Shown: piece by piece, positions 33,805 to 45,059 of the stretch
Position numbering within the stretch: position 1 is the first letter of the stretch
Layout: each line of letters starts with the position of its first letter
From: Volutella citrinella
Lineage: Eukaryota; Ascomycota; Sordariomycetes; Hypocreales; Nectriaceae
Direction of reading: 5' to 3'
Assembly (NCBI GenBank): GCA_034401135.1
Contig: JAWZSP010000004.1
Coordinates: 1,488,001-1,552,000 of the forward strand
Length of the DNA stretch: 64,000 nucleotides
Notes under the pieces: model-generated
Databases searched by the model: none
What the model was told of the DNA's origin: nothing
Seen by the model: only the letters and a program-made list of their open reading frames with translations
Position numbers and translations under genes: made by a program

Positions 33805-35188
33805 ATGGCGCTCCGACCCATCTTCGCCGCAACTCACCCACGTGCCTGCTCTACGGCCTTCGAGAGGGTATGTCTGGTTGTCTGCCCGCTATCAACACCC
33901 CTTCCCCCCTCAACAGCAGAATGGGAGCCGTCGTCTGTTTAAAAAAAAAATAACTGCTCTGGTCCGCTTACACAGGGGCTCAATCGAATAGGTTTTCATG
34001 ACTCGCCGCGACATCCTGGAGAGTGTTCACGAACCCTTTGGCGACGCCTTCTACTATGGCCCTGAATTCCTGAGCGAACGGTACAGGGATGACGCCGCAG
34101 CCCGCGCAGCCAGCGGATTTGGCGACAAAACCTACAAGGACATCCTCGAATCCATTCTTGAGGCTGGAAAAGATGTATGATTCTCCCTTTATCCCAAGCC
34201 GTTGAGCGCCCTCTCGAATGCCACCTTCCTATCTTCCAATTGACCGAGCCACGCGCACTGGTGGATGGCCCTACATTTTCCCATTTTTTCCACAAGACTG
34301 CGATTGATTCTGTTCTGAACTTTGCTCTCCCCCCCTCCTCCTCCTTGTTCGCCCGCCGAGCAGCCGGATGCGCGCAGTCCTGCACACACAATGGGCGGAG
34401 AGTAGCGATACTAACATGACCCAGGGAAAGCGCATTTTCATCAAGGACATGGCCCAGTACCTCATGAAGGCAGAAGGCGAGCCGACCAAGGTTGCCCCAT
34501 CTCTTGGCGAGGAAGAGCCTGGCAACCCTACGGTGCTGCCGCTCGAGGTGCTGAAGAAGTTCCAGTTCACGTTTCTCATCCGGCACCCTCGCCGGGCCGT
34601 GCCGTCCTACTACCGATGCACCGTGCCCCCCCTGGACGAGATCACAGGCTTCTACCACTTCATGCCCAATGAAATGGGCTACGAGGAGCTCGTCCGCCTG
34701 TTCGACTTCTTGATTGAGAAGGGAATCGTCGACAAGGATAACCTGGTGGTTGTGGACGCAGATGACATGCTCGACAACCCGGAGAAGGTCATCCGCCTGT
34801 ACTGTGACAAGACAGGCATCGACTTCAAGCCCGAGATGCTTCAGTGGAATGACGCTGACAAGGGCCACGCCCGCGCCGCCTTTGAGAAGTGGAATGGCTT
34901 CCACAACGACGCCATCAAGAGCTCGTCGCTGACTGCCCGCACCCATGCCCAGGTAAGTCGCGCGCTCTCGTTGAATGTTCTGATTGTCACATCCTCCCCC
35001 CGATTGGCGACTATAGAACACGACTGATTTGATGTTTTGCTGACGAAAAGAAGACTTCGACTCGCGAGTCTGAGGACAAGGATTGGACCAACAAGTTCGG
35101 CCCCGAGGCGCAGAAGGTCATCCGCAAGACTGTCGAGGGCAACATTGCTCACTACGAGTACTTGAAACAGTTTGCGATTAAGATTTGA
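33805..35188 (+). CDS. P-loop sulfotransferase-family protein
   Basis: Four exons (33805-33867, 33992-34174, 34425-34952, 35051-35188) give 303 residues. The N-terminal FAATHPRACSTAFERVFMTR is in the place of the PAPS-binding P-loop of sulfotransferases (usually HPRSGST). FLIRHPRRAVPSYYR is the matching 3'-phosphate-binding segment with the conserved Arg and Ser, and VVDADDMLDNPEKVIRLYC and WNGFHNDAIKSS follow. Such cytosolic proteins transfer sulfate to small molecules, but the acceptor is unknown and many fungal members are uncharacterised. Introns are 124, 250 and 98 nt with GT-AG ends. The last acceptor could lie 3 nt further in without changing the frame. The 3' end faces mhr1 across 351 bp. 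Confidence 0.87.
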
Positions 35189-35539
35189 GGAGATTGTCAA
35201 CAACTTTTTTGCTTCGTTGTCTGTCGCTTCCGGGCTGCTCCCTCTCTCAAACTACTCGTACACACACACTCATTGGGTGAGACTTGCAACACGCAGGGCC
35301 AAGAGGAAATCAAATTGAACGGGTTTCAGATTGTTAGTACAGATATGATACAACAATAGCTTGGCCTAGTGGCCATTTTATGATCTTAATACATCCAACT
35401 CGGACTCCTCATGGCCACTTCCCCATGCCAATAATATGCAGCTTGGTGAAACCCCACCTAATGGAGTGCGACATAGGTCGCGAGGCGGGCGTAATTTCCA
35501 TAAACCTTTTCCGTGGCTCCAGTCCGCCGTCAGCCGGCT
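35189..35539. other. Intergenic region between convergent genes
   Basis: A stretch of 351 bp holding two 3' ends; nothing else seen. Confidence 0.45.
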
Positions 35540-36417
35540 TTACGAAGAGGCAGAGGCCTTCTCCGCTGTCTTGTCCGAACCCTCCTTGGTCTCGGACTCG
35601 TATGATGGAACCTCGAACATCTCGTGGGTGACGTTGCTGGACCAATATTCGGCGTAGTTCCTGTCCTGGTCGTTTGCCCAGCTCACTGTGACGCCCATCA
35701 ACTCAGGTGTTTCGCCCTCAGCTGTCTCGCTGACAACCACCTTGTTGCCACGCCCCAATCCACCGAGGACGGCCGCCATGTCGGCGATCGAGTTGGGCTT
35801 TTGGGCGTTGAGGGCAATGCCACGCTCTTGCTTGGTGCGAATTGGTCGGTATCCGGCGTTGCCCTTCTTCTCCTCCTCGGCGATGCGTTTCTTGTCTGCT
35901 GGGGTGAATTCCTCGGGGCGCTTGTATCGAAACTCGTCATCCCAGGCCACCTCGTGCAGGTGCTTCAGCTCACGGAGCTTCTGGAAGACTGAGCGGCCGA
36001 CGGACCCTTGGCCGGCAGGGAAGGAAATTCGAGCGAAGGGCGCCCAATAGTCCTTACGGAGCTTCGCCGGCTTAGTCTTCTTGCCATTGAAAGGGAGTTG
36101 CTTGAGGTCGTGGAAACCCTGTACCACAGACTCAGTGAGTGATATGAACGGGCTAGCGAAGGCCCATTGGATAGGTGGCGGGGGGACGGAAGGGAATGGG
36201 GTGTCTTAGTATTTGGACATACGTCAAGCTTCTTGTCGAAGCTGTAGATGGTCTGGTGCGACCTTCGGTGGCCAAAAACCCAGATGTTCTCGCCGTGGCC
36301 TTCAGCCACCACGGAACCGGTGGTAGGCGCCTTCTGAGCGCCGGAGGAAGAATGACGCACGCATATCCTCAGAAAGCTGGGCAATTGGCCCAGGCGGGAT
36401 CCGGAAGCCGCATTCAT
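35540..36417 (-). CDS. mhr1: Mhr1 / mitochondrial ribosomal protein mL67
   Basis: Two exons, 36417-36223 and 36118-35540, encode 257 residues; the 104-nt intron has a GTATGT donor and a CAG acceptor and joins SFDKKLD to GFHDLKQLPFNGKK at phase 0. The N-terminus is basic and Ser-rich as in a mitochondrial presequence. GENIWVFGHRRSHQTIYSF and RKDYWAPFARISFP are the recognisable Mhr1 core. In yeast Mhr1 is both a component of the mitochondrial large ribosomal subunit (mL67) and a factor in mitochondrial DNA recombination and partitioning; which role holds here is not visible. The C-terminal third is charged and rich in Glu, Lys and Ser. The divergent neighbour is hsp104, 746 bp away. Confidence 0.93.
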
Positions 36418-37163
36418 GGTCGCCGGGTGTGGGTTATACTGGGCTGGATCCTCAACGCTGGCGAAAAACTTCCCCCCGATGCGCCTGCGCCGATTGAGAC
36501 GTGCACGCGCGAGGTCATGTGACTTCCGCCGGCCCAGTGCTGTGATCCTGTCGACTGCCTTAGTCAGGAACTAGCCTCCTCGGGACTCCAGCTTGGCAAG
36601 CAACGACCCACCTCGGGTGACGGCAGTCAGCACTGACCAACAGGAGCTGTCTTGCCGGGGTCTCGGGCGAAGGCTCAAGTGCATGGCGCTATTGGCTGTG
36701 GCAGGCGCTGAGTCAGGTGATGATAAGATAACCAGATTCATGCATCGAATCAGAGACACAGTGCCCCACTGCGGGCATCCTGTGGCTGAGAGTGACATCA
36801 CGAAGAATCCCGATGGTTCTAAGAGATTCTTGGATGCTTCCACAGCTACCTTGAGCTTGCCTGACGAGTCTGGGTGTCTCGTCGTCAGACCATTTGCTCC
36901 ACCATAACTTGCTTGATTCTTTGACAGATCCACCCGGCTCGACTGATAAATTCAACTGTTGCGACGGACTCGAAACTTCAATCCTTTCCTTCCAGACATC
37001 AATCAAACACCACACAAGGATACCCGACCAAGCAAGAACAAGGCGGAAGCCTCCCACAGGGGCCAACACACCTCACATACGTGTTCCGTACATATAATCC
37101 CTCGTTCCCGCACCCGGCTATCAACACAACACATAGTCGATTCCTACACAACTCTTATCCATC
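36418..37163. promoter_or_regulatory. Shared upstream region of mhr1 and hsp104
   Basis: These 746 bp between divergent genes hold the promoters of both, including heat-shock-type elements near 36817-36840 and 36972-36992 and an AGGGG stress-element core at 37058-37062. Confidence 0.5.
36972..36992 (+). promoter_or_regulatory. Candidate heat-shock element of hsp104
   Basis: GAA at 36972 and TTC at 36977 form the inverted pair GAAnnTTC, the basic Hsf1 site; two further TTC triplets follow at 36986 and 36990. The site lies about 190 bp before the hsp104 ATG. A step-type set of TTC triplets spaced 10-11 nt at 36817, 36827 and 36838 lies further upstream. Binding is inferred. Confidence 0.45.
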
Positions 37164-39938
37164 ATGAATTCACGCATGGATTTCACCGACCGGGCCCAGA
37201 AGGCCGTCGAGGACGCCATGGCACTGGCTGAGCAGTATGGTCACTCTCAGCTTGTGCCTGTCCACCTCGCCGTGTCACTTCTCGACCCCCCCGCAGACCA
37301 ATCCAAGGACCAGCAGAATGCCGCTGCTGGTACCACCAGCACACTATTCCGACAAGTCATTGAGCGGGCTCGCGGAGACCCTCAACTCTTTGACCGAGCA
37401 CTCAAGAAGACGCTTGTTCGTCTCCCCAGCCAAGACCCGCCGCCGGAGCATGTATCGCTGGCACCCCAGTTCCACAGCGTCCTGCGAAAGGCCATGGAAC
37501 TCCAGAAGGTCCAGAAAGACACCTACATTGGCGTGGACCACCTCATCACCTCTCTTGCCGAGGACGTCACGGTCCAAGCCTCGCTGAGGGAGGCCAACAT
37601 CCCCAAACCCAAGATTGTTCAAGACGCTGTCCAGGCTATCCGCGGTACCAAGCGTGTCGACAGCAAGACGGCTGATACCGAGGAGGAGAACGAGAACCTG
37701 GCCAAGTTCACAATCGACATGACCGCCCTGGCGAAGGACAAGAAGATCGATCCTGTCATTGGCCGAGAGGAGGAGATTCGACGAGTAGTGCGAATCCTGT
37801 CTCGCCGAACCAAGAACAACCCCGTCCTCATTGGTGAACCCGGTGTCGGAAAGACCACAGTCGTTGAAGGCTTGGCCCAACGAATTGTCAACCGAGATGT
37901 TCCCGACAACTTGAAAAACTGCAAGCTGCTCTCTCTCGATGTGGGCGCCCTCGTCGCCGGTAGCAAGTTCCGAGGAGAATTTGAGGAGAGAATGAAGGGT
38001 GTTTTGAAGGAGATTACCGAGTCCAAGGATGTCATCGTCCTCTTTGTCGACGAGATCCACCTTCTCATGGGCGCTGGCTCGTCTGGTGAGGGTGGCATGG
38101 ACGCGGCTAATCTTCTGAAGCCCATGCTTGCCCGAGGTCAGTTGCACTGCATTGGTGCGACTACACTCGCCGAGTACCGCAAGTACGTGGAGAAGGACGC
38201 AGCTTTCGAGCGTCGATTCCAACAGGTCCTCGTCAAGGAGCCTTCGATCCCGGAGACTATCTCCATCCTCCGAGGACTGAAGGAGCGATACGACCGACAC
38301 CACCGCGTCACCATCCTCGACAACGCGCTGGTCGCTGCTGCTAACCTTGCTGCTCGATACCTCACCTCTCGTCGTATGCCAGATTCCGCCATCGACCTGG
38401 TTGACGAGGCCGCTGCCGCCGTGCGCGTCGCTCGTGAATCACAGCCCGAGATCATTGACTCTCTGGAGCGCAAGCTTCGACAGCTGATGATTGAAATTGC
38501 TGCTCTCGAGAAGGAGAAGGATGAGGCCTCCCAGAACCGTCTGGCGCAGGCCCGCAAGGACGCAAAGAACGTAGAGGAGGAGCTACAGCCTCTGCGCGAG
38601 AAGTATCAGGCCGAGATCAAGCGTGGCGAAGATATTCATCTTGCAAAGGTCAAGCTTGACGACCTCGAGAAGCGACTCGAGGATGCCATGAACAACGCGG
38701 AGCACGCCAAGGCTGCCGATCTCAAATACGGCGCCATCCCTGAGCAGGAAGCTGTCATCAAGGAGCTCGAGGTCCGCAAAGCCGCCGCCGACGCAGCGCT
38801 CAACGCTACTGGTGCTGATGCTGGCGGCACTATGGTGACTGACATTGTCACTGCCGACCACATCAACGAGATCGTTGCTCGATGGACGGGTATTCCCGTC
38901 ACGAGGCTGCGAACATCGGAGAAGGAGAAGCTCATCCACATGGAAAAGGTTCTCGGCAAGGTCGTCGTGGGCCAGAAAGAAGCTGTTCAGGGCGTCGCCA
39001 ACGCCATCCGACTTCAGCGATCTGGCCTCAGCAACCCCAACCAGCCTCCGAGCTTCCTCTTCTGTGGTCCATCGGGTACCGGCAAGACCCTGCTGACCAA
39101 GGCTTTGGCCGAATTCCTCTTTGACGACCCCAAGTCGATGATCCGATTCGACATGTCTGAATACCAGGAGCGCCACTCACTTAGCAGGATGATTGGTGCT
39201 CCCCCAGGCTATGTCGGCCACGATGCCGGTGGCCAGCTGACTGAGGCTCTGCGACGCAAGCCATTCTCTATCCTCCTCTTTGATGAGGTTGAGAAGGCTG
39301 CCAAGGAGATCCTGACGGTCCTTCTCCAGCTCATGGATGACGGCCGCATCACTGACGGCCAAGGCAGAGTCGTGGATGCCAAGAACTGCATCGTGGTCAT
39401 GACGTCCAACTTGGGTGCCGAGTACTTGACGCGACCCGGTGTAAAGGAAGGGAGGATCGACTCCCAGACCCGAGAGCTGGTCATGAACGCCCTCCGAAAC
39501 TACTTCTTGCCAGAGTTCCTCAACCGTATCAACTCCGTAGTCATCTTCAACCGTCTGACACGGAGGGAGATCCGCAAGATTGTGGACCTACGTCTGTCGG
39601 AGATTCAAAAGCGGCTTGAAGACAATGATCGCAAGGTCAAAATCGATGTCTCAGATGAAGCCAAAGACTACCTCGGCAACTCGGGCTATTCGCCCGCCTA
39701 CGGAGCCCGACCTCTTGCCCGGCTCATCGAGAAGGAGGTTCTCAACAAGCTAGCAATTCTTATCCTGCGCGGCAATATTCGCGATGGTGAGATTGCTCGA
39801 GTCGAGCTTGACGACGGCAAGATTATTGTCCTCAGCAACCACCCCGACAGTGAGCTTGGAGAGGATGAGGACATGATGGATGAGAACGATGCCGTCGATG
39901 AGATGCTGGACGACATGGACCAGGACATTTATGATTAA
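37164..39938 (+). CDS. hsp104: Heat-shock disaggregase Hsp104/Hsp98 (ClpB type)
   Basis: Single exon of 924 residues. The Clp N-terminal domain covers about residues 1-150. AAA+ module 1 has Walker A GEPGVGKTT at 224 and Walker B VILFVDEIH-type sequence. The coiled-coil middle domain is at about 410-540. AAA+ module 2 has Walker A GPSGTGKT at 635 and Walker B SILLFDEVEK, and the acidic tail DDMDQDIYD ends the protein. Hsp104 is a hexameric cytosolic and nuclear ATPase that threads aggregated proteins through its pore with Hsp70/Hsp40. The pore tyrosine is visible in GAPPGYVGHD of module 2. The acidic tail marks the cytosolic Hsp104 rather than the mitochondrial Hsp78, and no presequence is present. 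The absence of introns suits a heat-shock gene, since splicing fails under heat. Confidence 0.97.
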   Translation: MNSRMDFTDRAQKAVEDAMALAEQYGHSQLVPVHLAVSLLDPPADQSKDQQNAAAGTTSTLFRQVIERARGDPQLFDRALKKTLVRLPSQDPPPEHVSLAPQFHSVLRKAMELQKVQKDTYIGVDHLITSLAEDVTVQASLREANIPKPKIVQDAVQAIRGTKRVDSKTADTEEENENLAKFTIDMTALAKDKKIDPVIGREEEIRRVVRILSRRTKNNPVLIGEPGVGKTTVVEGLAQRIVNRDVPDNLKNCKLLSLDVGALVAGSKFRGEFEERMKGVLKEITESKDVIVLFVDEIHLLMGAGSSGEGGMDAANLLKPMLARGQLHCIGATTLAEYRKYVEKDAAFERRFQQVLVKEPSIPETISILRGLKERYDRHHRVTILDNALVAAANLAARYLTSRRMPDSAIDLVDEAAAAVRVARESQPEIIDSLERKLRQLMIEIAALEKEKDEASQNRLAQARKDAKNVEEELQPLREKYQAEIKRGEDIHLAKVKLDDLEKRLEDAMNNAEHAKAADLKYGAIPEQEAVIKELEVRKAAADAALNATGADAGGTMVTDIVTADHINEIVARWTGIPVTRLRTSEKEKLIHMEKVLGKVVVGQKEAVQGVANAIRLQRSGLSNPNQPPSFLFCGPSGTGKTLLTKALAEFLFDDPKSMIRFDMSEYQERHSLSRMIGAPPGYVGHDAGGQLTEALRRKPFSILLFDEVEKAAKEILTVLLQLMDDGRITDGQGRVVDAKNCIVVMTSNLGAEYLTRPGVKEGRIDSQTRELVMNALRNYFLPEFLNRINSVVIFNRLTRREIRKIVDLRLSEIQKRLEDNDRKVKIDVSDEAKDYLGNSGYSPAYGARPLARLIEKEVLNKLAILILRGNIRDGEIARVELDDGKIIVLSNHPDSELGEDEDMMDENDAVDEMLDDMDQDIYD

Positions 39939-40296
39939 ATTGCCACGGTTGAGCGGCACTAGAAAACGTTTGCTTTTCATAAAGACGGCCTGAATACATA
40001 TGCTGTCAAGAAGCAAAAGGCCGATAAGGATGAAAGGAAGGTTTAATGAAGCGGAGTTTTGATTTGAAGGATTTTACGACCAGCATGAAGGCGTTGGGAA
40101 AGCTCCATTAATATGTCCAGAGCATTGATTTAGTGATTAGCATACCCCAAGGAAATGAAGAAAAAAAATTCCCAAAATATCTTTGTTTGTATAAAGGTGA
40201 ATGAACTGGCTAGTAGAACAATGATGGGACCCTAACCCTTAACCCGATGATCTCTTGTAGCACATAGCCAGAGCATTGGGTGGCTCAACTAAACGG
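39939..40296. other. Intergenic region between convergent hsp104 and the Leu3-like gene
   Basis: A stretch of 358 bp with the 3' ends of both genes. It contains a short telomere-like string CCCTAACCCTTAACCC at 40230-40245. Confidence 0.45.
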
Positions 40297-42631
40297 TCAG
40301 GGTGCCCCCAGAAACACGTTGGCATCGCCTCCCCAGCCAAAATCGTCTTCCAAGAGGAGTGACCAGTCAACGTCCTGCCACACATCATAATTTCTGCCTG
40401 GTGTCTGGCCTGAGGCGTTGCTGTTGGCCTTGACGAGAGGGTAGTTGAGTTCTAAACCGATCGATTAGTTACCGTGGGCATTGTACATGGGATTAACTTG
40501 ATGGACACTCACTAAAGGCCTCCAAGCCCTTTTTGGCACCATCGTTGCTCTTCTTGGCCTCTTGCAAAGCCTCCCGAAACCTCCCGAGGCACCAGAAGGT
40601 GACGGCGGCGCCGAGCCGCTCCGGCCAGGCTCCGACAGGCACCTCGGTCTTGGGAACGAGGTGGCGAATCGACCAGAACGTTTCGAATATGATGGATGAT
40701 CGCGCAGGCAAATCGCCTTCGCGGACAGAGCAGCGATGGGTAGTTGACTGGGCTTGCCGGACGACGGCATCAGCTTCTGCAGGTGGCAGGCCAGGCGGCG
40801 CGCCCTGAGAATTGAGGGTAGAAATAAGGATGCATGTGGCATCGATTATGAGTCGGAAGACCCAGTGAGGCCCGTGGGTTAGGAACTGACTGTGCGATTC
40901 GAGGGCAAGTCCAGCGGATGTGACGGCCTGGGCGGTATTGTAGGCGCGGAGGGTGTTGATGGAGAGGCTGGGTTGGGATATGCCAGGTGGGGAACAGAAG
41001 TAATACATTTGGACCTCCAATTGGGCTGCAAGGAGTACAAATCGAGAGAAGTCTGTCATGGATAAGATGTCAAATTAGAGTCAAAGACAGGGCCTGCCAG
41101 TCAGGACCACGTACCCGACTCTTGTCGAGCCACTATAGGCTTGAGCAATTCTAGCTCGTCTTCCCAAATCCTGACTGTGGCCTCACATACGCCCCCATGG
41201 GTGGCCACTTGTGCTGCCATGGACGTGTGTAGTCGATTGGAGAACTTCTGCAAGTCGAAAATGGTCATTATTTCAGGGGCAAGGGTTTGCTCCATCGCTC
41301 TCTTGCATACGCCGTCATTGTGTTGCAAGAACGGCGGAGGCCGCCCGGCGGTCGCTGCCACCCTGGGACATGTCAGCGGCTGGATGAGAAGAATGTCGTG
41401 CGGCTTGGGAAGCCCACCTCTGCACAATGATGCAACACATTATCCAAGTCGTGGCGGCATCATCGTCTGAAAATGCCAGCTTCTGGCGGGAGCCGATACA
41501 AAACGCTGGATTAGATCCCCGGCCAGTGTATAGGCCTAATAATGAACAAGCGTTGAGGGCAACGGCCGCCAACGTTGGGGACGGATCGGTTACAAACCTG
41601 ATATTCGGAAGCGGCCAGGTGATCATGATGAGGATGGCGTGGATCGACTCAAGGTCCATGGATGGGTTGGCAACCAGGGTCCAGACGTCTCGGCCCAAAT
41701 GCTCAACCAGGGCGGTGAAGACAGATTCTTCTTTGCAGTATCGGCGACAGGATACATAAACAATGGACCAAAAAAGGGTTGGACAGGCCTGGAAACACTC
41801 ATCTGGATCCTTCTTTCGAAGAATGGGGAGATAGGGATGAAAACATCGCAGGTACCTTGGCGGCGACTGTTAGCAGCGCTCCCTCGATTTTACCGCAGGG
41901 CCGTCTTACTTGTCAAAGTACCAGTCTATGTCTTCGCCGGAGATTACTGTACCGCCTAGCATTTGGGATTTAGTCTGCCCTAGCTTTTCAAACTTGGAGC
42001 TGGCAGGCTCCGGCCTCGATGGCGGCCAGGCCGGCCGAGGTGCTTGAGGCGCTGGGTTTGGCTGGCTTACTGCTGAGGCAGATGTCCGCTCAGACGATTC
42101 AGAGAATGCCACCAAGTTGAATTTGGGGGCAGGCGGGTCCCATCCTGCCTCCGTGGGCTGCGGTGGGTTGACGGCCTTTTTGATAGACTTGAGTTCTTGC
42201 TCCAGAAGCTCTAGTTTACTGCCATCAATTCGCGTCAGCTAGGCAGCAGTGGTTTCTGGGTAGTGCTTTACACGGGACGGGCTCTTTACTACGCCCGAGC
42301 CCATAGGAGAAACATCTTGCTTGTATTTACCTTCTTCTGGTTATCCTCCTGTGGGATTTGTCGTACACGCACGAAACCTGCAGCTTGGCACAGCGTTGAC
42401 ATGGCTGTCCCTGGACTGTGCTCGCTCGGCACCGGACCTGACATCGTATCAGCCCCTGTCAATTCACGCGGAGGACAATTCAGCTGCCATGTTGCAATTG
42501 AGTACCTTGGAGTCGCGGCAGCTAATACAAGCAACATTCCGTCTCACGCGGTCTGGTTGAGGTTGTTGTTGCGGGATGCTGACGGGAGAGCCGGGACTCT
42601 GGGAGTCACCCGGAGTTGGTGTACGCGCCAT
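40297..42631 (-). CDS. Leu3-like Zn2Cys6 transcription factor
   Basis: Seven exons (42631-42506, 42437-42331, 42218-41910, 41855-41418, 41362-41115, 41052-40513, 40451-40297) give 640 residues; all introns are GT-AG and the frame closes exactly. The zinc cluster is Cys35-x2-Cys38-x6-Cys45-x9-Cys55-x2-Cys58-x6-Cys65, split by the first intron, followed by the linker DKSHRRITRR and a coiled-coil start SKLELLEQELKSIKKAV, the arrangement of the Leu3 group. The middle domain of fungal regulators begins near DWYFDKYLRCFHPYLPILRK. The acidic, Trp-rich end (DVWQDVDWSLLLEDDFGW) resembles an activation tail. Leu3 in yeast controls branched-chain amino acid genes; the target set here is unknown. Exon joins at 42218 and 40451 were chosen because other acceptors give stops. 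Confidence 0.88.
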
Positions 42632-43412
42632 GGTGGCCCATAGTAGCCCTTAAATACAGGTACCGTATTGGAGACCAGCAACGACGGGTGGTATTGTCGC
42701 CGAGTTGGCTTGGATAGACGAGGTCAATTGGTTGTGAGAAACATTGTTAGTTACTGGGGGATGGGGTTACATAGATCAGGTGACATTGGAACCTACCACT
42801 AGCTCCGTCAAGGAATCCGCCGGCGATGGGCCTGTAGTGGCTGCCCTTCAGTCCGTGATGGTTGACTCCATACCTAACTTTATGATGAATATGGGAATCC
42901 GCAGCCTCAATATTTGAACTAGCGGCAATTCTGTGAACAAGAAAATCGATTCATTACCGAATTTCTCGCCTTTAGGCAAGTATGTGTGAGGCGTGAACTT
43001 GGTAGGTACACATCTGTGTCGCCCAGAAGCACTTGCCTACCCTGGGGATTTTCTATCCCGTCTTGACTAGCCGTTTCTGGTACTGACAAGCTTCATGAGT
43101 CTTAGCGGTGGGTGTCTGCGACGAGAGCGGCCTTGTGTGACGTCACGCTAGACTCTGTGTTCGCTGTTTGTTTATTCAAGCACCTATACAAATTAATCCC
43201 CTTACTCAGTCTTTCTTCTTCAACATATGGCTAATCATCTAATCCAATCACTTCTCCGTGTATATATCTATATATATATCCTCGCAATAATGGAGTGGGA
43301 ACTACTGGATTAATTAGTAGCGACTAGCCAACGAAGTCGTAGGAGGACAAGCCCAACTACCCCCAAACTGGACTACGTGTTGTGCAAAGAAGCATCCCTC
43401 TCGCCGGGAAGA
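42632..43412. other. Intergenic region between the Leu3-like gene and pbn1
   Basis: A stretch of 781 bp carrying the Leu3-like promoter and the pbn1 3' end; a TA-rich microsatellite lies at 43261-43280. Confidence 0.45.
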
Positions 43413-45059
43413 TCAGTGCTTGTCTATTTTTGATCCACTTTGATTGGATGTAGATGCTGGCTGCTGTTTCGCCTGCCACATGGTGTCCAGTATTTTCCAC
43501 AACACCCAACCAAAGCCGAGCGCGACAGCCAGAGTGGTGCCCGCCCCAACCCAGGCAGTGGCTTCTTGCCCCAGCACTGGTACGCTGATGGGGCTCATGA
43601 GCCTGTTTCCGCTCATGGGCCGAGGCGTGAAATGCCAAAAGATGGTGCTCGGTTCGAACAAGTCATCGTATCCCAGGTGAACGCGATCGAATGGGTTTTT
43701 GTCGAGCTCTGTGTCCGGTTCGCATGCCCAGAAGACGGCAGGATAAGGAACCTCTACGTCGACTGTGCCATTGACCGACGGCTCGAGGTAACGAAGATGG
43801 AGAGGTATCTCAGCCGTCCATGACTCCTTGACGTCAATGCTAGGTGGTGCCAACTCTAGCAAAATGTTTGAGCCCCACGTTTCGGTCGTATAAGCGGGGG
43901 CCTCCAGATCGACCGGCAAGCTTGTGTAGCGGAGGCCTGTGAGGTTCTTGGACGCCAAGAAGAGCTCATCTGCAAGCTGATAGCGGTCCGCGAAGACCGT
44001 CTTGGGAAGAGTGAGATGTGCGTACGGTGTGCATTTGGTATTACCGCCCGGTGGCAGATTCGAGCTTAGACGAAGCTGCAGAGTGGGGTGAAGTCCCGTG
44101 GGGGCTACAAAGCCGGAGCTGAATGTGGCCTCGGCCTCTCGGTGGCGGGATGGAAAGGTGAACACGGCCGGCGATGGGTTCTTGCCTTGACCGAGCACAG
44201 CCAACACACCAGCCAGTCCAAGTTCGTGGTCCTCGATAGTAGGCGGCGTGTTTTGCATAAAAATACCCACTTCTGTCCTCCGTCCCTTGGAGGAGGGGAC
44301 CGCGATGGTCTGAGGACGGAGCGGCCAGAAGGCGGTCAGCTGCACGGCGTCCAGTGCCTTGTCGAATGAGAGATCCAGGCTTGAAGCGGCGTACAAACTA
44401 CGGACGCGAGCATGGCATACTGAGTCCAGTTCCGGGCAGAAGTTCTGTGTGCTGGATACAATGAAGGCGTGTAGGTCCTCCAGTGGCTGATAGAAGGATG
44501 AGGCCGCCACAGCGGCGGATGCAGGATGCTTGAACTCGGTGAATGCCTGTGAACAGGGTTAGATCTAGTGCGAGCAGGTGACAGCACTCTGTGGTGGCGG
44601 AGGGGAGAGGAGGGGAGGCAAACCTTCGGTGACATGCACTCGAGACGGCCGAATTGCTGCAACAACGCGCAAACCTCGGACCTGTGAAGGATGTCAGTCC
44701 GCCGAACACGTTCACTCTCGACCAGCTCGACCAACAACGAGCGGTCGAGGGAGTGAGTGGGCTTACCCGTTAACGGCATGTGGACTGGAGGAAGTAAACT
44801 GGACATGCAGGCCGGGCGAGATGTGTGATGCCAGGGGCTCGAGCGACGGGCTTCTCCGAGGGCTTGCCCATCTCACGTAGAGGCTGTCGAGGCGCCTGAT
44901 CAGCTCCGTCCGGTGTTCCGGAAGCTCGTCCAGCGGGAATGTCAATCGATCCTGGCGGACTGTTTCAAGCTGTGGCCCGAGCAGACCGGCATCCTGTATG
45001 TCCAGGCTGGCCGGGTCGAAGCTGGGCTCTTGATGGATAAAGGTGATGCGTTCGCGCAT
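43413..45059 (-). CDS. pbn1: Pbn1/PIG-X, GPI mannosyltransferase I subunit
   Basis: Three exons (45059-44767, 44681-44624, 44546-43413) give 494 residues. The start MRERITFIHQ is the usual Pbn1 N-terminus. The C-terminal half carries the luminal PIG-X domain (LRYTSLPVDLEAPAY, EIPLHLRYLEPSVNGTVDVEVPYPAVFWACEPDTE split over the region), and a single membrane segment lies near the end (VGAGTTLAVALGFGWVLW) with a short polar tail. Pbn1 is the ER partner of Gpi14/PIG-M that adds the first mannose to the GPI anchor; in yeast it is also needed for maturation of ER proteins. The second intron has an unusual GTTTGC donor. The gene is divergent from the caspase-like fusion gene, with 1.28 kb between starts. 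Confidence 0.9.

Noticed and set aside
33996..35021. Reverse open frame of 341 codons
   Set aside because: Antisense to the sulfotransferase-like exons, which show clear motifs and splice sites on the forward strand.
37344..38303. Reverse open frame of 319 codons
   Set aside because: Antisense to hsp104, a typical shadow of a codon-biased gene.
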